This document shows, piece after piece, positions 1-6,215 of a DNA stretch of 8,349 bases; within the stretch, counting starts at the first letter, position 1; the number at the start of each line of letters is the position of its first letter. The stretch spans positions 1 to 8,349 of the forward strand of contig JAJFMB010000259.1 in the NCBI GenBank assembly GCA_021772355.1, in the 5' to 3' direction. Under the pieces are notes generated by a model. It did no database searches. It was not told where the DNA came from and saw nothing but the letters and a program-made list of their open reading frames with translations. The stretch comes from Chlamydiota bacterium (lineage in GTDB: Bacteria; Chlamydiota; Chlamydiia; Chlamydiales; JAJFMB01). Made by a program: the position numbers and the translations under genes.

Positions 1-2952
1 GGTGCCGGAACCTTCAACCCTGCGACTTTTTTACGTTGTCTTGGGCCGGAGCCTTATCGCGCCGCCTACATTGAGCCCTGTCGAAGACCAACTGACGGTC
101 GGTATGGAACCAACCCCAACCGACTGCATCACTATTTTCAGTATCAGGTTATTGTTAAGCCTTCACCGAAGAATATACAGGAATTATATTTATTGTCTCT
201 TGAGGCTGTAGGCCTTGATTTGAGTAAGCACGATATTCGCTTTGTTCACGATGACTGGGAAAACCCTACTATTGGCGCTTGGGGCCTGGGCTGGGAAATC
301 TGGATTGACGGTATGGAAGTCACACAATTTACCTACTTTCAAAGTGTGGGCGGCGTAAGTCTTAGTCCTATTACAGTGGAACTAACGTATGGTCTTGAGC
401 GTTTAGCTATGTATATCCAGAATGTGGATAGCATTTTTGATCTCCAGTGGAACGAACAGTTGACCTATGGCGATATCTACCACCGGAATGAGGTGGAGTG
501 GAGTCACTACAATTTTGAGGAAGCCTCGACAGAGATGTGGCTTCACCATTTTGAGGATTACGAAAACGAAGCCAAGCGGTTGATGGAAAAGAAATTACCG
601 ATTCCCGCATATGATTTTATTATGAAAGCCTCTCACGCTTTTAATATGCTCGATGCTCGCGGAGTGATTTCTGTTACGGAACGCACGGGTTACATCTCTA
701 GAATTCGCGATCTGGCTCGTCTTATTGCTGAGAATTATCAAAAGAGTCGGGAAGAGTTAAACTATCCGTTGAAGGACCGTTTCGTTGTAGAGTCTACCAG
801 TGAAGAAGAACAAGAGCCTATGCCTTTGGAACTCAAAAAGGCAATTCCCAGCAAAAAAGATGACTTCCTTTTAGAAATTGGCTCAGAAGAACTTCCTGCA
901 ACATTTGTGGCCATAGGGTGTCGCAATTTAGAAAAAGCTGTGTGTCACTTATTAGAGACAGAATCTATTCCTTATGATCACTTAGAAGTTTACGGAACTC
1001 CTAGGCGCCTCGCTGTTTTGGTTAAGGGATTGCAATTGGGAAAACCTGCTGAAAAGCAGGAGAAAAGAGGGCCTGGATTAGATCAAGCTTATGACGACGA
1101 GGGAAAGCCAAGGCCTGCAGCTCAAGGATTTTTCCGCTCACTTGAGATGGAACCTCCTAAGCTGGACGATTTACGTGCCGGCTGTGTCGATAATGTGGAA
1201 ATCAGGACAATTAAAGGAAGTGACTATCTTTTCGCGACTATTGAGGTTCCAGGTCTTGCTACTGCAGAATTTTTACAGCAACACCTTCCTAAATTGATTT
1301 GTCAGTTAGATTTTCCAAAGAAAATGCGCTGGGGCACGCTAGATATTTCTTATGCGCGTCCTTTGCGATGGATTGTTGCGCTTTTCGGCAATGCACTCAT
1401 TCCCTTTAAAGTGGGAAATGTGCTCTCCGGTCGAAACTCTTTTGGCCATCGGCAACTCGATCCTGATTCTTTTTTCATCTCAAGAGCTCAAGACTATGTC
1501 TCTACTTTGAAAGATCATCACGTAATGGTCGATATTAAAGAGCGGAAAGAGAGCATTAATGCACAACTAGATCAATTAGAAAAAGAACATGGGGGAACTG
1601 CAATTGAAAGAGATCGTGTTATTCCTCAAGTTCTGCATCTTGTTGAGTGGCCCGAAGTGACGGTTACAAACTTTGATTCTGTCTTTCTCAAAGCCCCAAA
1701 AGAGGTGCTGATTTCGGAAATGGTAGAGCATCAAAAGTACTTCCCTATTGCCAATGATGATGGTTCCTTAAAAAACCTTTTTGGAATTGTCTGTAATACC
1801 ACACCAAGCGATGAGATACGTCATGGTAATCTGAAAGTGCTGTCAGCGCGGCTAGCAGATGGAGTCTTTCTATTTGAACAAGATCAAAAAGTAGCGCTGG
1901 AAGCGTTTAATGACAAGTTGCGCCACACTACATTTCAAAAGGAATTGGGATCAGTATGGGATAAGGTGGAGCGTATTATGGCAAACGCTGAGGTGTTACA
2001 ACAGCATCTTGGTATTAGTTCCATAAGCAAAGTGAGGCGGGCTGCCGAGCTTTGTAAAACCGACCTTGCCTCCCAAATGGTGTATGAGTTTCCCGATCTT
2101 CAAGGGATCATTGGGCAGTACTACGCTCTTGAGAAAGGGGAAGATCCCGAAGTTGCTCAAGCAATTGACGAACATTGGATGCCCCGAGGGGAAAATGCTC
2201 CTTTGCCTGAAACTGAGACAGGCATTGTTGTGAGTTTGGCCGATAAATTTGACAATCTTATTGGCTGCTTTAGTGTAGGTCTTAAACCTACATCGTCTAG
2301 TGACCCTTACGCTTTGCGTCGCCAAGCTCTTGGTATCATCAAAATTTTGATTCAGGGAAAAAGGCATTTCCCGATCATGGAAGTGCTGCGTCAGTGTATC
2401 GCGCACTATCCGCGCTCTGTCGTACAAGATCCCGAACAACTCCTTCAAGATCTTCAAGGTTTTTTTCAAAACCGGATTAGAAGCGTCTTTCAAGATTATG
2501 GACTGCGCAAAGATGAAATCGATGCGAGCATTGCGAGCGGTGTTACAGATATTTACGACAGCTTTTGCAAAGTGCAAGCGTTGCACCAATTTCGAGTCTC
2601 CGGCACTCAATTTCCTCTGCTCTTCGAAGTGTACAAGCGCGCAAAAGGGCAGATAAACGGTCAGCAACAGCAACCTTTTTCCAATCAATTGCTTCAAGAA
2701 AAGGCGGAGCAAGATCTTGACAGCTGCCTTACGGTGACTAATAGTGCTCTAAACCAAGCTCTTGATAGCCATGACTATGACAGAGCGTATGCGCTTATCG
2801 CAAAACTTCAACCTAAGCTTGCTGCACTATTTGATGAAGTGCGCATTCTCGCTGATGATCCCGCTCTTCGCACGAACCGTATTGCATTGCTACAGCGTGT
2901 TTTTGGGCTTTTTGGCCTTCTTCTGGACTTCAGCAAAATCCAAGAGGGGTAA
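1..2952 (+). CDS. glyQS: Glycyl-tRNA synthetase, fused alpha and beta subunits (5' end outside window)
   Basis: This cytoplasmic enzyme charges tRNA-Gly with glycine for translation. The reading frame is open from base 1, and its first residues (GAGTFNPATFLRCLGPEP) align with about residue 36 of E. coli GlyQ, so roughly 30-35 N-terminal residues lie left of the window; 983 residues are visible. Codons 1-260 are the class II catalytic alpha part: motif 2 RRPTDGRYG at codons 28-36 and motif 3 TYGLERLAMY at 129-138. An acidic linker (about 261-287) leads into the beta part, which opens with FLLEIGSEELPATF at 289. The beta part includes an HD-like region (about 640-760) and a C-terminal helical anticodon-binding domain (about 880-983, ending ADDPALRTNRIALL...). 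Most bacteria with this enzyme type make two chains; the single fused chain of about 1000 residues is typical of Chlamydiae. Internal ATG or TTG starts, such as the TTG at 193, are not the true start because homology runs upstream of them. It ends 14 bp from the convergent sixA-like gene. Codon 27 is Cys where E. coli GlyQ has Ser. Confidence 0.97.
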   Translation, partial: GAGTFNPATFLRCLGPEPYRAAYIEPCRRPTDGRYGTNPNRLHHYFQYQVIVKPSPKNIQELYLLSLEAVGLDLSKHDIRFVHDDWENPTIGAWGLGWEIWIDGMEVTQFTYFQSVGGVSLSPITVELTYGLERLAMYIQNVDSIFDLQWNEQLTYGDIYHRNEVEWSHYNFEEASTEMWLHHFEDYENEAKRLMEKKLPIPAYDFIMKASHAFNMLDARGVISVTERTGYISRIRDLARLIAENYQKSREELNYPLKDRFVVESTSEEEQEPMPLELKKAIPSKKDDFLLEIGSEELPATFVAIGCRNLEKAVCHLLETESIPYDHLEVYGTPRRLAVLVKGLQLGKPAEKQEKRGPGLDQAYDDEGKPRPAAQGFFRSLEMEPPKLDDLRAGCVDNVEIRTIKGSDYLFATIEVPGLATAEFLQQHLPKLICQLDFPKKMRWGTLDISYARPLRWIVALFGNALIPFKVGNVLSGRNSFGHRQLDPDSFFISRAQDYVSTLKDHHVMVDIKERKESINAQLDQLEKEHGGTAIERDRVIPQVLHLVEWPEVTVTNFDSVFLKAPKEVLISEMVEHQKYFPIANDDGSLKNLFGIVCNTTPSDEIRHGNLKVLSARLADGVFLFEQDQKVALEAFNDKLRHTTFQKELGSVWDKVERIMANAEVLQQHLGISSISKVRRAAELCKTDLASQMVYEFPDLQGIIGQYYALEKGEDPEVAQAIDEHWMPRGENAPLPETETGIVVSLADKFDNLIGCFSVGLKPTSSSDPYALRRQALGIIKILIQGKRHFPIMEVLRQCIAHYPRSVVQDPEQLLQDLQGFFQNRIRSVFQDYGLRKDEIDASIASGVTDIYDSFCKVQALHQFRVSGTQFPLLFEVYKRAKGQINGQQQQPFSNQLLQEKAEQDLDSCLTVTNSALNQALDSHDYDRAYALIAKLQPKLAALFDEVRILADDPALRTNRIALLQRVFGLFGLLLDFSKIQEG

Positions 2953-2966
2953 AGTGTGCGATTAAT

Positions 2967-3434
2967 CTACGGAGCGTAGTAACCAACGAACTTGGCTTTG
3001 CCAATTCCAATTTCATCATGAAAATCGATCACGGCAGCACTGCTTTTTGCTAAGCCATGAGGGAGAACTTCTGCGCCGACAAGTTTTTCAACGAATTGCG
3101 CAAGTGTCGGGGCATGTCCCACCAAAACGACAGTTTCGTTGAATTCCGGGGCAGGAAGGCTGTCTAAAAGAGCGTCACCGTCAAATTCAACACCCAGTGC
3201 CGGATCTTCATAGACAGGAATCTTAAAGATTTCTGAGATCACTTCAGCTGTTTGCAGCGCTCTTAGTAGAGGAGAGGTTAAAATCATGGTTGGCTTTAGG
3301 CCATGCCCTTTAAGCTCTTCGGTCACTCTTCGCTGAATGGCTTCCCCTTCTTCAGAAAGAGGGCGAAGAGCATCTTCGGCATAGCCGTCGCTTTTGGGCT
3401 TCCCATGTCTAATGGCAATTAGTCTTGTTGTCAT
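2967..3434 (-). CDS. sixA: SixA-like phosphohistidine phosphatase (histidine phosphatase superfamily)
   Basis: The 155-residue protein belongs to the histidine phosphatase (phosphoglycerate mutase-like) superfamily and matches the short SixA type in length (E. coli SixA is 161 residues). Visible active-site parts are the RHG motif with R9 and nucleophile H10, then TSPLLRALQTA with R58, and VGHAP with H107. RPLSEEG at 24-30 matches the SixA segment RPLTTNG. Family members remove phosphate from phosphohistidine on signalling or phosphotransfer proteins; in E. coli the targets reported are ArcB and the PTS-Ntr carrier NPr. The substrate here is unknown; an HPr/NPr-like carrier is my inference. 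The ATG at 3434 was chosen because MTTRLIAIRHG places the RHG motif at the usual distance from the N-terminus; a TTG at 3470 would add 12 unrelated residues. It has no signal peptide, so it should be cytoplasmic. It lies convergent to glyQS and divergent from dnaG. The ribosome binding site is poor. Confidence 0.85.
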   Translation of the reverse strand: MTTRLIAIRHGKPKSDGYAEDALRPLSEEGEAIQRRVTEELKGHGLKPTMILTSPLLRALQTAEVISEIFKIPVYEDPALGVEFDGDALLDSLPAPEFNETVVLVGHAPTLAQFVEKLVGAEVLPHGLAKSSAAVIDFHDEIGIGKAKFVGYYAP

Positions 3435-3441
3435 GTCCGTC

Positions 3442-3470
3442 ACTATAACGATATTAACGTTTGCGAGCAA
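3442..3470 (-). promoter_or_regulatory. Candidate sigma70-type promoter for the sixA-like gene
   Basis: On the minus strand, TTGCTC (3470-3465) is followed by a 17-base spacer and TATAGT (3447-3442). Transcription would start at about 3435-3434, again at the start codon. Its -35 box overlaps the -35 box of the opposing dnaG promoter by two bases within TTGCGAGCAA (3461-3470), so the two promoters probably cannot be occupied at the same time. This is a motif match only. Confidence 0.4.
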
Positions 3471-3489
3471 TAGGGGTTTGCCCTAAAAT
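3461..3489 (+). promoter_or_regulatory. Candidate sigma70-type promoter for dnaG
   Basis: A -35 box TTGCGA (3461-3466) is followed by a 17-base spacer and a -10 box TAAAAT (3484-3489). The expected start of transcription is about 3496-3497, on or next to the A of the dnaG ATG, which implies a leaderless or nearly leaderless message. No good Shine-Dalgarno is present upstream of dnaG, which agrees with that. The box match is read by eye and not tested. Confidence 0.45.
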
Positions 3490-3496
3490 CACAGGC

Positions 3497-5275
3497 ATGC
3501 CTATCTTCAGTCGCGACAGCTTGGAAAATTTGCGTCAGCGTATCGATATTGTCGATGTGCTCTCTGCACATTTGGACTTAAAGCCCACCGGCGCCTCGTA
3601 TAAGGGTCTTTGCCCTTTTCATGATGAGAAAACACCCTCTTTTGTCGTACAAAAAGGGGATCATCACTACCATTGCTTTGGTTGTGGAGCTCACGGAGAT
3701 GCGATCCAGTTCTTGATGGCGCACCTTAAAATGAGCTTCCTAGAAGCTGTTGAGAGTTTAGCACAGCGCTTCCAAGTTCCGCTTGAACAAATCGATCAGG
3801 GTAATGAGCAGAAGGGGCCTGATAAAGGTAAGCTGAGAGATATTTTGGAGTTTACCGCCCGTTTCTATCACTTCCTTCTTTTGCATACTCAACAAGGGCA
3901 TCGTGCCTTACACTACCTTTACCGACGTGGAATCGATCTTGATTTTATTCGTAGTTTTCAGCTGGGTTTATCTCCTAATACCCCTATGCTTCGCCAGGTA
4001 ATGCACGAAAAAGGGATCAGTGACCAGCTCCTTTTTGATGCAGGGCTTCTTGGTAAGGATCTTAAACGGGAATTTTTCTCCGACAGAATTATGTTTCCCA
4101 TTCATAATGCCTCAGGGAGTGTGATTGGATTTTCGGGTAGAAAATATAAGGAAGAGACATTTGGTGGAAAATACATCAACTCTCCGGAAACCGCATTATT
4201 TAAGAAATCGCGCACTCTTTACGGACTTCATCATTGCCGTCGCCGTATCGCCAAGGAACGCAAAGCGATACTTGTTGAGGGACAAATCGACACACTACGT
4301 CTTATCCATACGGGTTTTGATATTTCTGTGGCAGCGCAAGGGACAGCTTTTGGCGAAGGTCATGCTAAAGAACTTGTATCTTTGGGCATTAATCAAATTT
4401 ATCTCGCGCTCGATGCTGACAATGCCGGTCGGGAAGCTGCTTGTAAAATAGGAGATATTTTCCAAAAAGAGGGCGTAGCAGTATCTATTATTACACTGCC
4501 CGAAGGAAGCGACCCTGACACATTCCTAAGAGAGGAAGGTCCGGAGATGTTTCAGAAGCTTCTTGAAAAGGGGGAAGATTACCTTCCTTTTCTCGTGCAT
4601 CATCACGGGAAAACCCTTAACCTCGACACTCCTGCGGGTAAAAATGAACTTGTCAATAAACTAGCGCAGCAAATTAGGCGTTGGGAACATCCTCTAATGA
4701 TACACGAAAGCTTACGTAAGCTTGCCAATCTCATTCATGTCCCGGAAGACATGGTGGGGGTTGGACAAATACAAACGCCAAACGTTTACATAAAAAGGTC
4801 TTCGAGTGTTGGCCTACAAGAGGTCGATCCCGACCGGGTTTTGGAATGTGATCTGCTCCGTTGGCTGCTTCTTCTAGGTGAGAGTCATCCGCAATTCCTT
4901 GGGATTGTCCATGCTCACATTGATTCAAAACACTTTCGCATTGCTGCTTGCGCTAAACTCTATCAAACATTTCTTGAGCATCACACTCAGCAAAAGCCGT
5001 GTGATCTTCTTTCACTCGCCATTAGTCTTGATGATCCTGAGGGACAGCTCCTCATGTCCGAATTGCTCCAAAAACGGGTGAACAAAGAGCGCGCCGAGCA
5101 GCATCTCTATGAAGCAATACAAAAGGTCTTAGATAGACACTGGATGCAAGAGAGAGAGCACATAAAAATGAAAATTCAAACAGGCGATTGCTCCGATGAG
5201 GAAGTGATGCAGCTTGTAAAGCAATTTGATACTTTAAAAAGCCATCCGCCAAAGGTGGATAAAGCGCTAAAGTAG
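3497..5275 (+). CDS. dnaG: DNA primase DnaG
   Basis: DnaG makes the short RNA primers used at the replication fork and is recruited by the DnaB helicase. The 592-residue protein has the full bacterial layout. An N-terminal CHC2 zinc-binding domain carries C39, H42, C60 and C63 (CPFH...CFGC), at nearly the same positions as in E. coli. The RNA polymerase core follows from about 120. Its TOPRIM fold holds E261 in VEGQID, D306 and D308 in DADNAG, and a downstream SDPDT acidic motif. The C-terminal helical helicase-binding region runs from about 440 to 592. The EGQID/DADNAG forms differ from the E. coli EGYMD/DGDRAG, but the metal-binding acidic residues are kept. The ATG at 3497 gives MPIFSRDSLENLRQRIDIVDVL, matching the usual primase N-terminus; the open frame continues up to a TTG at 3461, but those 12 residues have no family match. 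It shares an operon with the following gene. Confidence 0.96.
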   Translation: MPIFSRDSLENLRQRIDIVDVLSAHLDLKPTGASYKGLCPFHDEKTPSFVVQKGDHHYHCFGCGAHGDAIQFLMAHLKMSFLEAVESLAQRFQVPLEQIDQGNEQKGPDKGKLRDILEFTARFYHFLLLHTQQGHRALHYLYRRGIDLDFIRSFQLGLSPNTPMLRQVMHEKGISDQLLFDAGLLGKDLKREFFSDRIMFPIHNASGSVIGFSGRKYKEETFGGKYINSPETALFKKSRTLYGLHHCRRRIAKERKAILVEGQIDTLRLIHTGFDISVAAQGTAFGEGHAKELVSLGINQIYLALDADNAGREAACKIGDIFQKEGVAVSIITLPEGSDPDTFLREEGPEMFQKLLEKGEDYLPFLVHHHGKTLNLDTPAGKNELVNKLAQQIRRWEHPLMIHESLRKLANLIHVPEDMVGVGQIQTPNVYIKRSSSVGLQEVDPDRVLECDLLRWLLLLGESHPQFLGIVHAHIDSKHFRIAACAKLYQTFLEHHTQQKPCDLLSLAISLDDPEGQLLMSELLQKRVNKERAEQHLYEAIQKVLDRHWMQEREHIKMKIQTGDCSDEEVMQLVKQFDTLKSHPPKVDKALK

Positions 5276-5280
5276 GAGAG
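5274..5280 (+). promoter_or_regulatory. Shine-Dalgarno of the DCC-family gene, overlapping the dnaG stop codon
   Basis: AGGAGAG lies seven bases before the ATG at 5288, and its first two bases are the last two of the dnaG TAG (5273-5275). Ribosomes ending dnaG stop directly on this site, which suggests translational coupling and a shared message. Confidence 0.75.
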
Positions 5281-5287
5281 GTTATCG

Positions 5288-5692
5288 ATGTCTCATTTGG
5301 TTTTTTACGATGGAGAGTGTGGTTTGTGCGACCATGTAGTCAGATGGCTTTTACCAAGAGACGATAAAAAACAATTTCTTTTTGCCCCATTACAAGGCAA
5401 GACCGCACAAGAAGTGCTTTCTCATTTACCGGAAGAAATCAAGAAGGCCGACAGTGTCATTCTTGTGGAAAACTACCGTCAAGATGACGAATCGGTTAGT
5501 ATCTATGGTAAGGCTGCGTTTCGTATTGCTTGGCTTTTAGGAGGGAAATGGAAGTTAATGGGATGGTTGAACTTTCTTCCGGCCGTTCTTTATGATTGGG
5601 GCTATCGACTTGTAGCACGAAATCGTAAAAAAATCTTCGGTGAAACATGTTTGGTACCGGACTCAAGTTATCAAGATCGCTTTTTGGAATAA
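5288..5692 (+). CDS. DCC-family (DUF393) thiol-disulfide oxidoreductase-like protein
   Basis: This is a 134-residue protein of the DCC/DUF393 family, named for the conserved DxxCxxC motif near the N-terminus. Here that motif is D8-G-E-C11-G-L-C14 within VFYDGECGLCDHVVRWLL, followed by a thioredoxin-like pattern with FAPLQG. The paired cysteines suggest redox activity, but the substrate of this family is not established. The later segment (about 75-115, including GKAAFRIAWLLGG and a Trp/Leu-rich stretch) and the late basic run RNRKK also fit the family; length is normal. There is no signal peptide, so a cytoplasmic or membrane-peripheral place is likely. It begins 12 bases after dnaG with a strong ribosome binding site, so it is probably co-transcribed with and translationally coupled to dnaG. 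I see no obvious functional link to priming. It ends 12 bases from the convergent 111-residue gene. Confidence 0.88.
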   Translation: MSHLVFYDGECGLCDHVVRWLLPRDDKKQFLFAPLQGKTAQEVLSHLPEEIKKADSVILVENYRQDDESVSIYGKAAFRIAWLLGGKWKLMGWLNFLPAVLYDWGYRLVARNRKKIFGETCLVPDSSYQDRFLE

Positions 5693-5704
5693 GACTCCTG
5701 ATGG

Positions 5705-6040
5705 TTAGAGTTTTTCCTCGTCCGGTTCCGTGCGGTAGATACGGCGACAAGCGTGTTGAGCTTGAGAATCGCTTTTGCCCACCATCAGGTTTCCAAACTC
5801 TCCTCCTAAGGCACTTCCGGTGATTGAAAGAGCAACGGAAACAACCGCCACGCAGCTCTCATAATCACCCTCTTCTTGCTTGTTGAATTGTTGAGCGATC
5901 GCGTTTGCGGCTTCCTCGATCTTTTCATCCATCTCACGTGGAGGCATGGAACTTAATGTCTCTCTCCCCATAAGCTCAAGTTCGGTGATCTCTTTAGGTT
6001 TGTTAATGGGAATTTCAGTTTCATTTGGGTCCCAAGGCAT
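5705..6040 (-). CDS. Hypothetical protein of 111 residues, family not recognised
   Basis: I do not recognise this protein. The ATG at 6040 is supported by a strong Shine-Dalgarno, GGAGG (6052-6048), seven bases upstream. The first 60 residues are acidic and proline-containing (start MPWDPNETEIPINKPKE), with a likely amphipathic helix around 35-55 (REMDEKIEEAANAIAQQFNK). Residues 63-80 (CVAVVSVALSITGSALGG) are uncharged and hydrophobic, but short and rich in Ser/Gly, so they could be a weak membrane segment or a buried strand-helix. The tail is polar, with two cysteines overall (C63, C98), and ends EPDEEKL. No signal peptide is visible. It is convergent with the DCC gene and divergent from the large TPR gene, so it is probably its own transcription unit. 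A small chlamydial secreted or effector-like protein is possible but not shown. Confidence 0.75.
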   Translation of the reverse strand: MPWDPNETEIPINKPKEITELELMGRETLSSMPPREMDEKIEEAANAIAQQFNKQEEGDYESCVAVVSVALSITGSALGGEFGNLMVGKSDSQAQHACRRIYRTEPDEEKL

Positions 6041-6060
6041 TATTTTTCCTCCGTTTAACA

Positions 6061-6106
6061 AGGAAGCACCTAGATCAGGAGTAATCTCTCTGCATCCTTG
6101 CTTCCT
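6061..6106. repeat. Inverted repeat in the leader of the 111-residue gene
   Basis: AGGAAGCA at 6061-6068 and TGCTTCCT at 6099-6106 are perfect 8-base inverted arms separated by 30 bases. On the minus-strand message the hairpin would end eight bases before the GGAGG ribosome binding site. The arm nearest the gene also contains TTCCT, which could pair with AGGAA of that binding site, so two exclusive folds can be drawn. This is a possible translation control element; chance is not excluded. Confidence 0.35.
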
Positions 6107-6116
6107 AGAAAGAATA

Positions 6117-6145
6117 GAGATAACCAAAAGTCTTTTTTATTTCAA
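6117..6145 (-). promoter_or_regulatory. Weak candidate promoter for the 111-residue gene
   Basis: On the minus strand, TTGAAA (6145-6140) is followed after 17 bases by TATCTC (6122-6117). The -35 is good, the -10 poor. Transcription from about 6110 would give a leader of about 70 bases holding the inverted repeat. Offered as the best match in the region only. Confidence 0.22.
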
Positions 6146-6156
6146 GGTTTTGGCTG

Positions 6157-6185
6157 TTTTCATAATAAATCTTTTACTGTATAAG
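6157..6185 (+). promoter_or_regulatory. Candidate promoter for the large TPR-like gene
   Basis: TTTTCA (6157-6162, four of six matching) is followed by a 17-base spacer and TATAAG (6180-6185, five of six). Transcription would start near 6192, giving a leader of about 24 bases. This fits a single start in the 175 bp divergent region, but is a motif match only. Confidence 0.4.
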
Positions 6186-6215
6186 AATCATTTTTAGGAT
6201 GGAAATGCAAGAGAT

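Larger units (their letters stand above)
6041..6215. other. Divergent intergenic region (175 bp)
   Basis: AT-rich spacer between the 111-residue gene (minus) and the TPR-like gene (plus). It holds the minus-strand ribosome binding site and inverted repeat on the left and a candidate plus-strand promoter on the right. A tiny frame, ATG at 6199 to TGA at 6217-6219 (MEMQEI), overlaps the TPR start codon. I see no tRNA or other RNA gene. Confidence 0.6.

Noticed and set aside
2..211. A 69-codon plus-strand frame at the left edge
   Set aside because: It is out of frame with glyQS, whose motif 2 region is encoded continuously from base 1 in another frame.
2443..2458. Direct repeat CTTCAAGATCTTCAAG
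   Set aside because: It encodes a repetitive LQDLQ stretch in glyQS; two short copies only, with no sign of a repeat array.
1996..2712. A 238-codon open frame on the minus strand
   Set aside because: It lies entirely inside the conserved beta part of glyQS, its translation shows no recognisable motif, and no ribosome binding site stands out. It is a shadow of the real gene.
2967..2979. Hairpin CTACG-GAG-CGTAG at the glyQS/sixA convergent junction as a bidirectional terminator
   Set aside because: The stem is only five pairs with a three-base loop, it includes the sixA stop codon, and no T-run follows on either strand.
5691..5714. Possible terminator after the DCC gene (AAGACTC pairing with GAGTTTT)
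   Set aside because: The stem is short, contains a G-T pair and has a 10-base loop, and the T-run is used up in the stem. Too weak to call.
5697..5789. 9-base inverted repeat CCTGATGGT / ACCATCAGG
   Set aside because: The arms are 75 bases apart and one lies within the coding part of the 111-residue gene; most likely chance.
5946..6197. An 83-codon plus-strand frame across the 5' half of the 111-residue gene and its leader
   Set aside because: The opposing frame has the strong GGAGG site and a balanced protein composition, while this one has neither a good ribosome binding site nor a family match.
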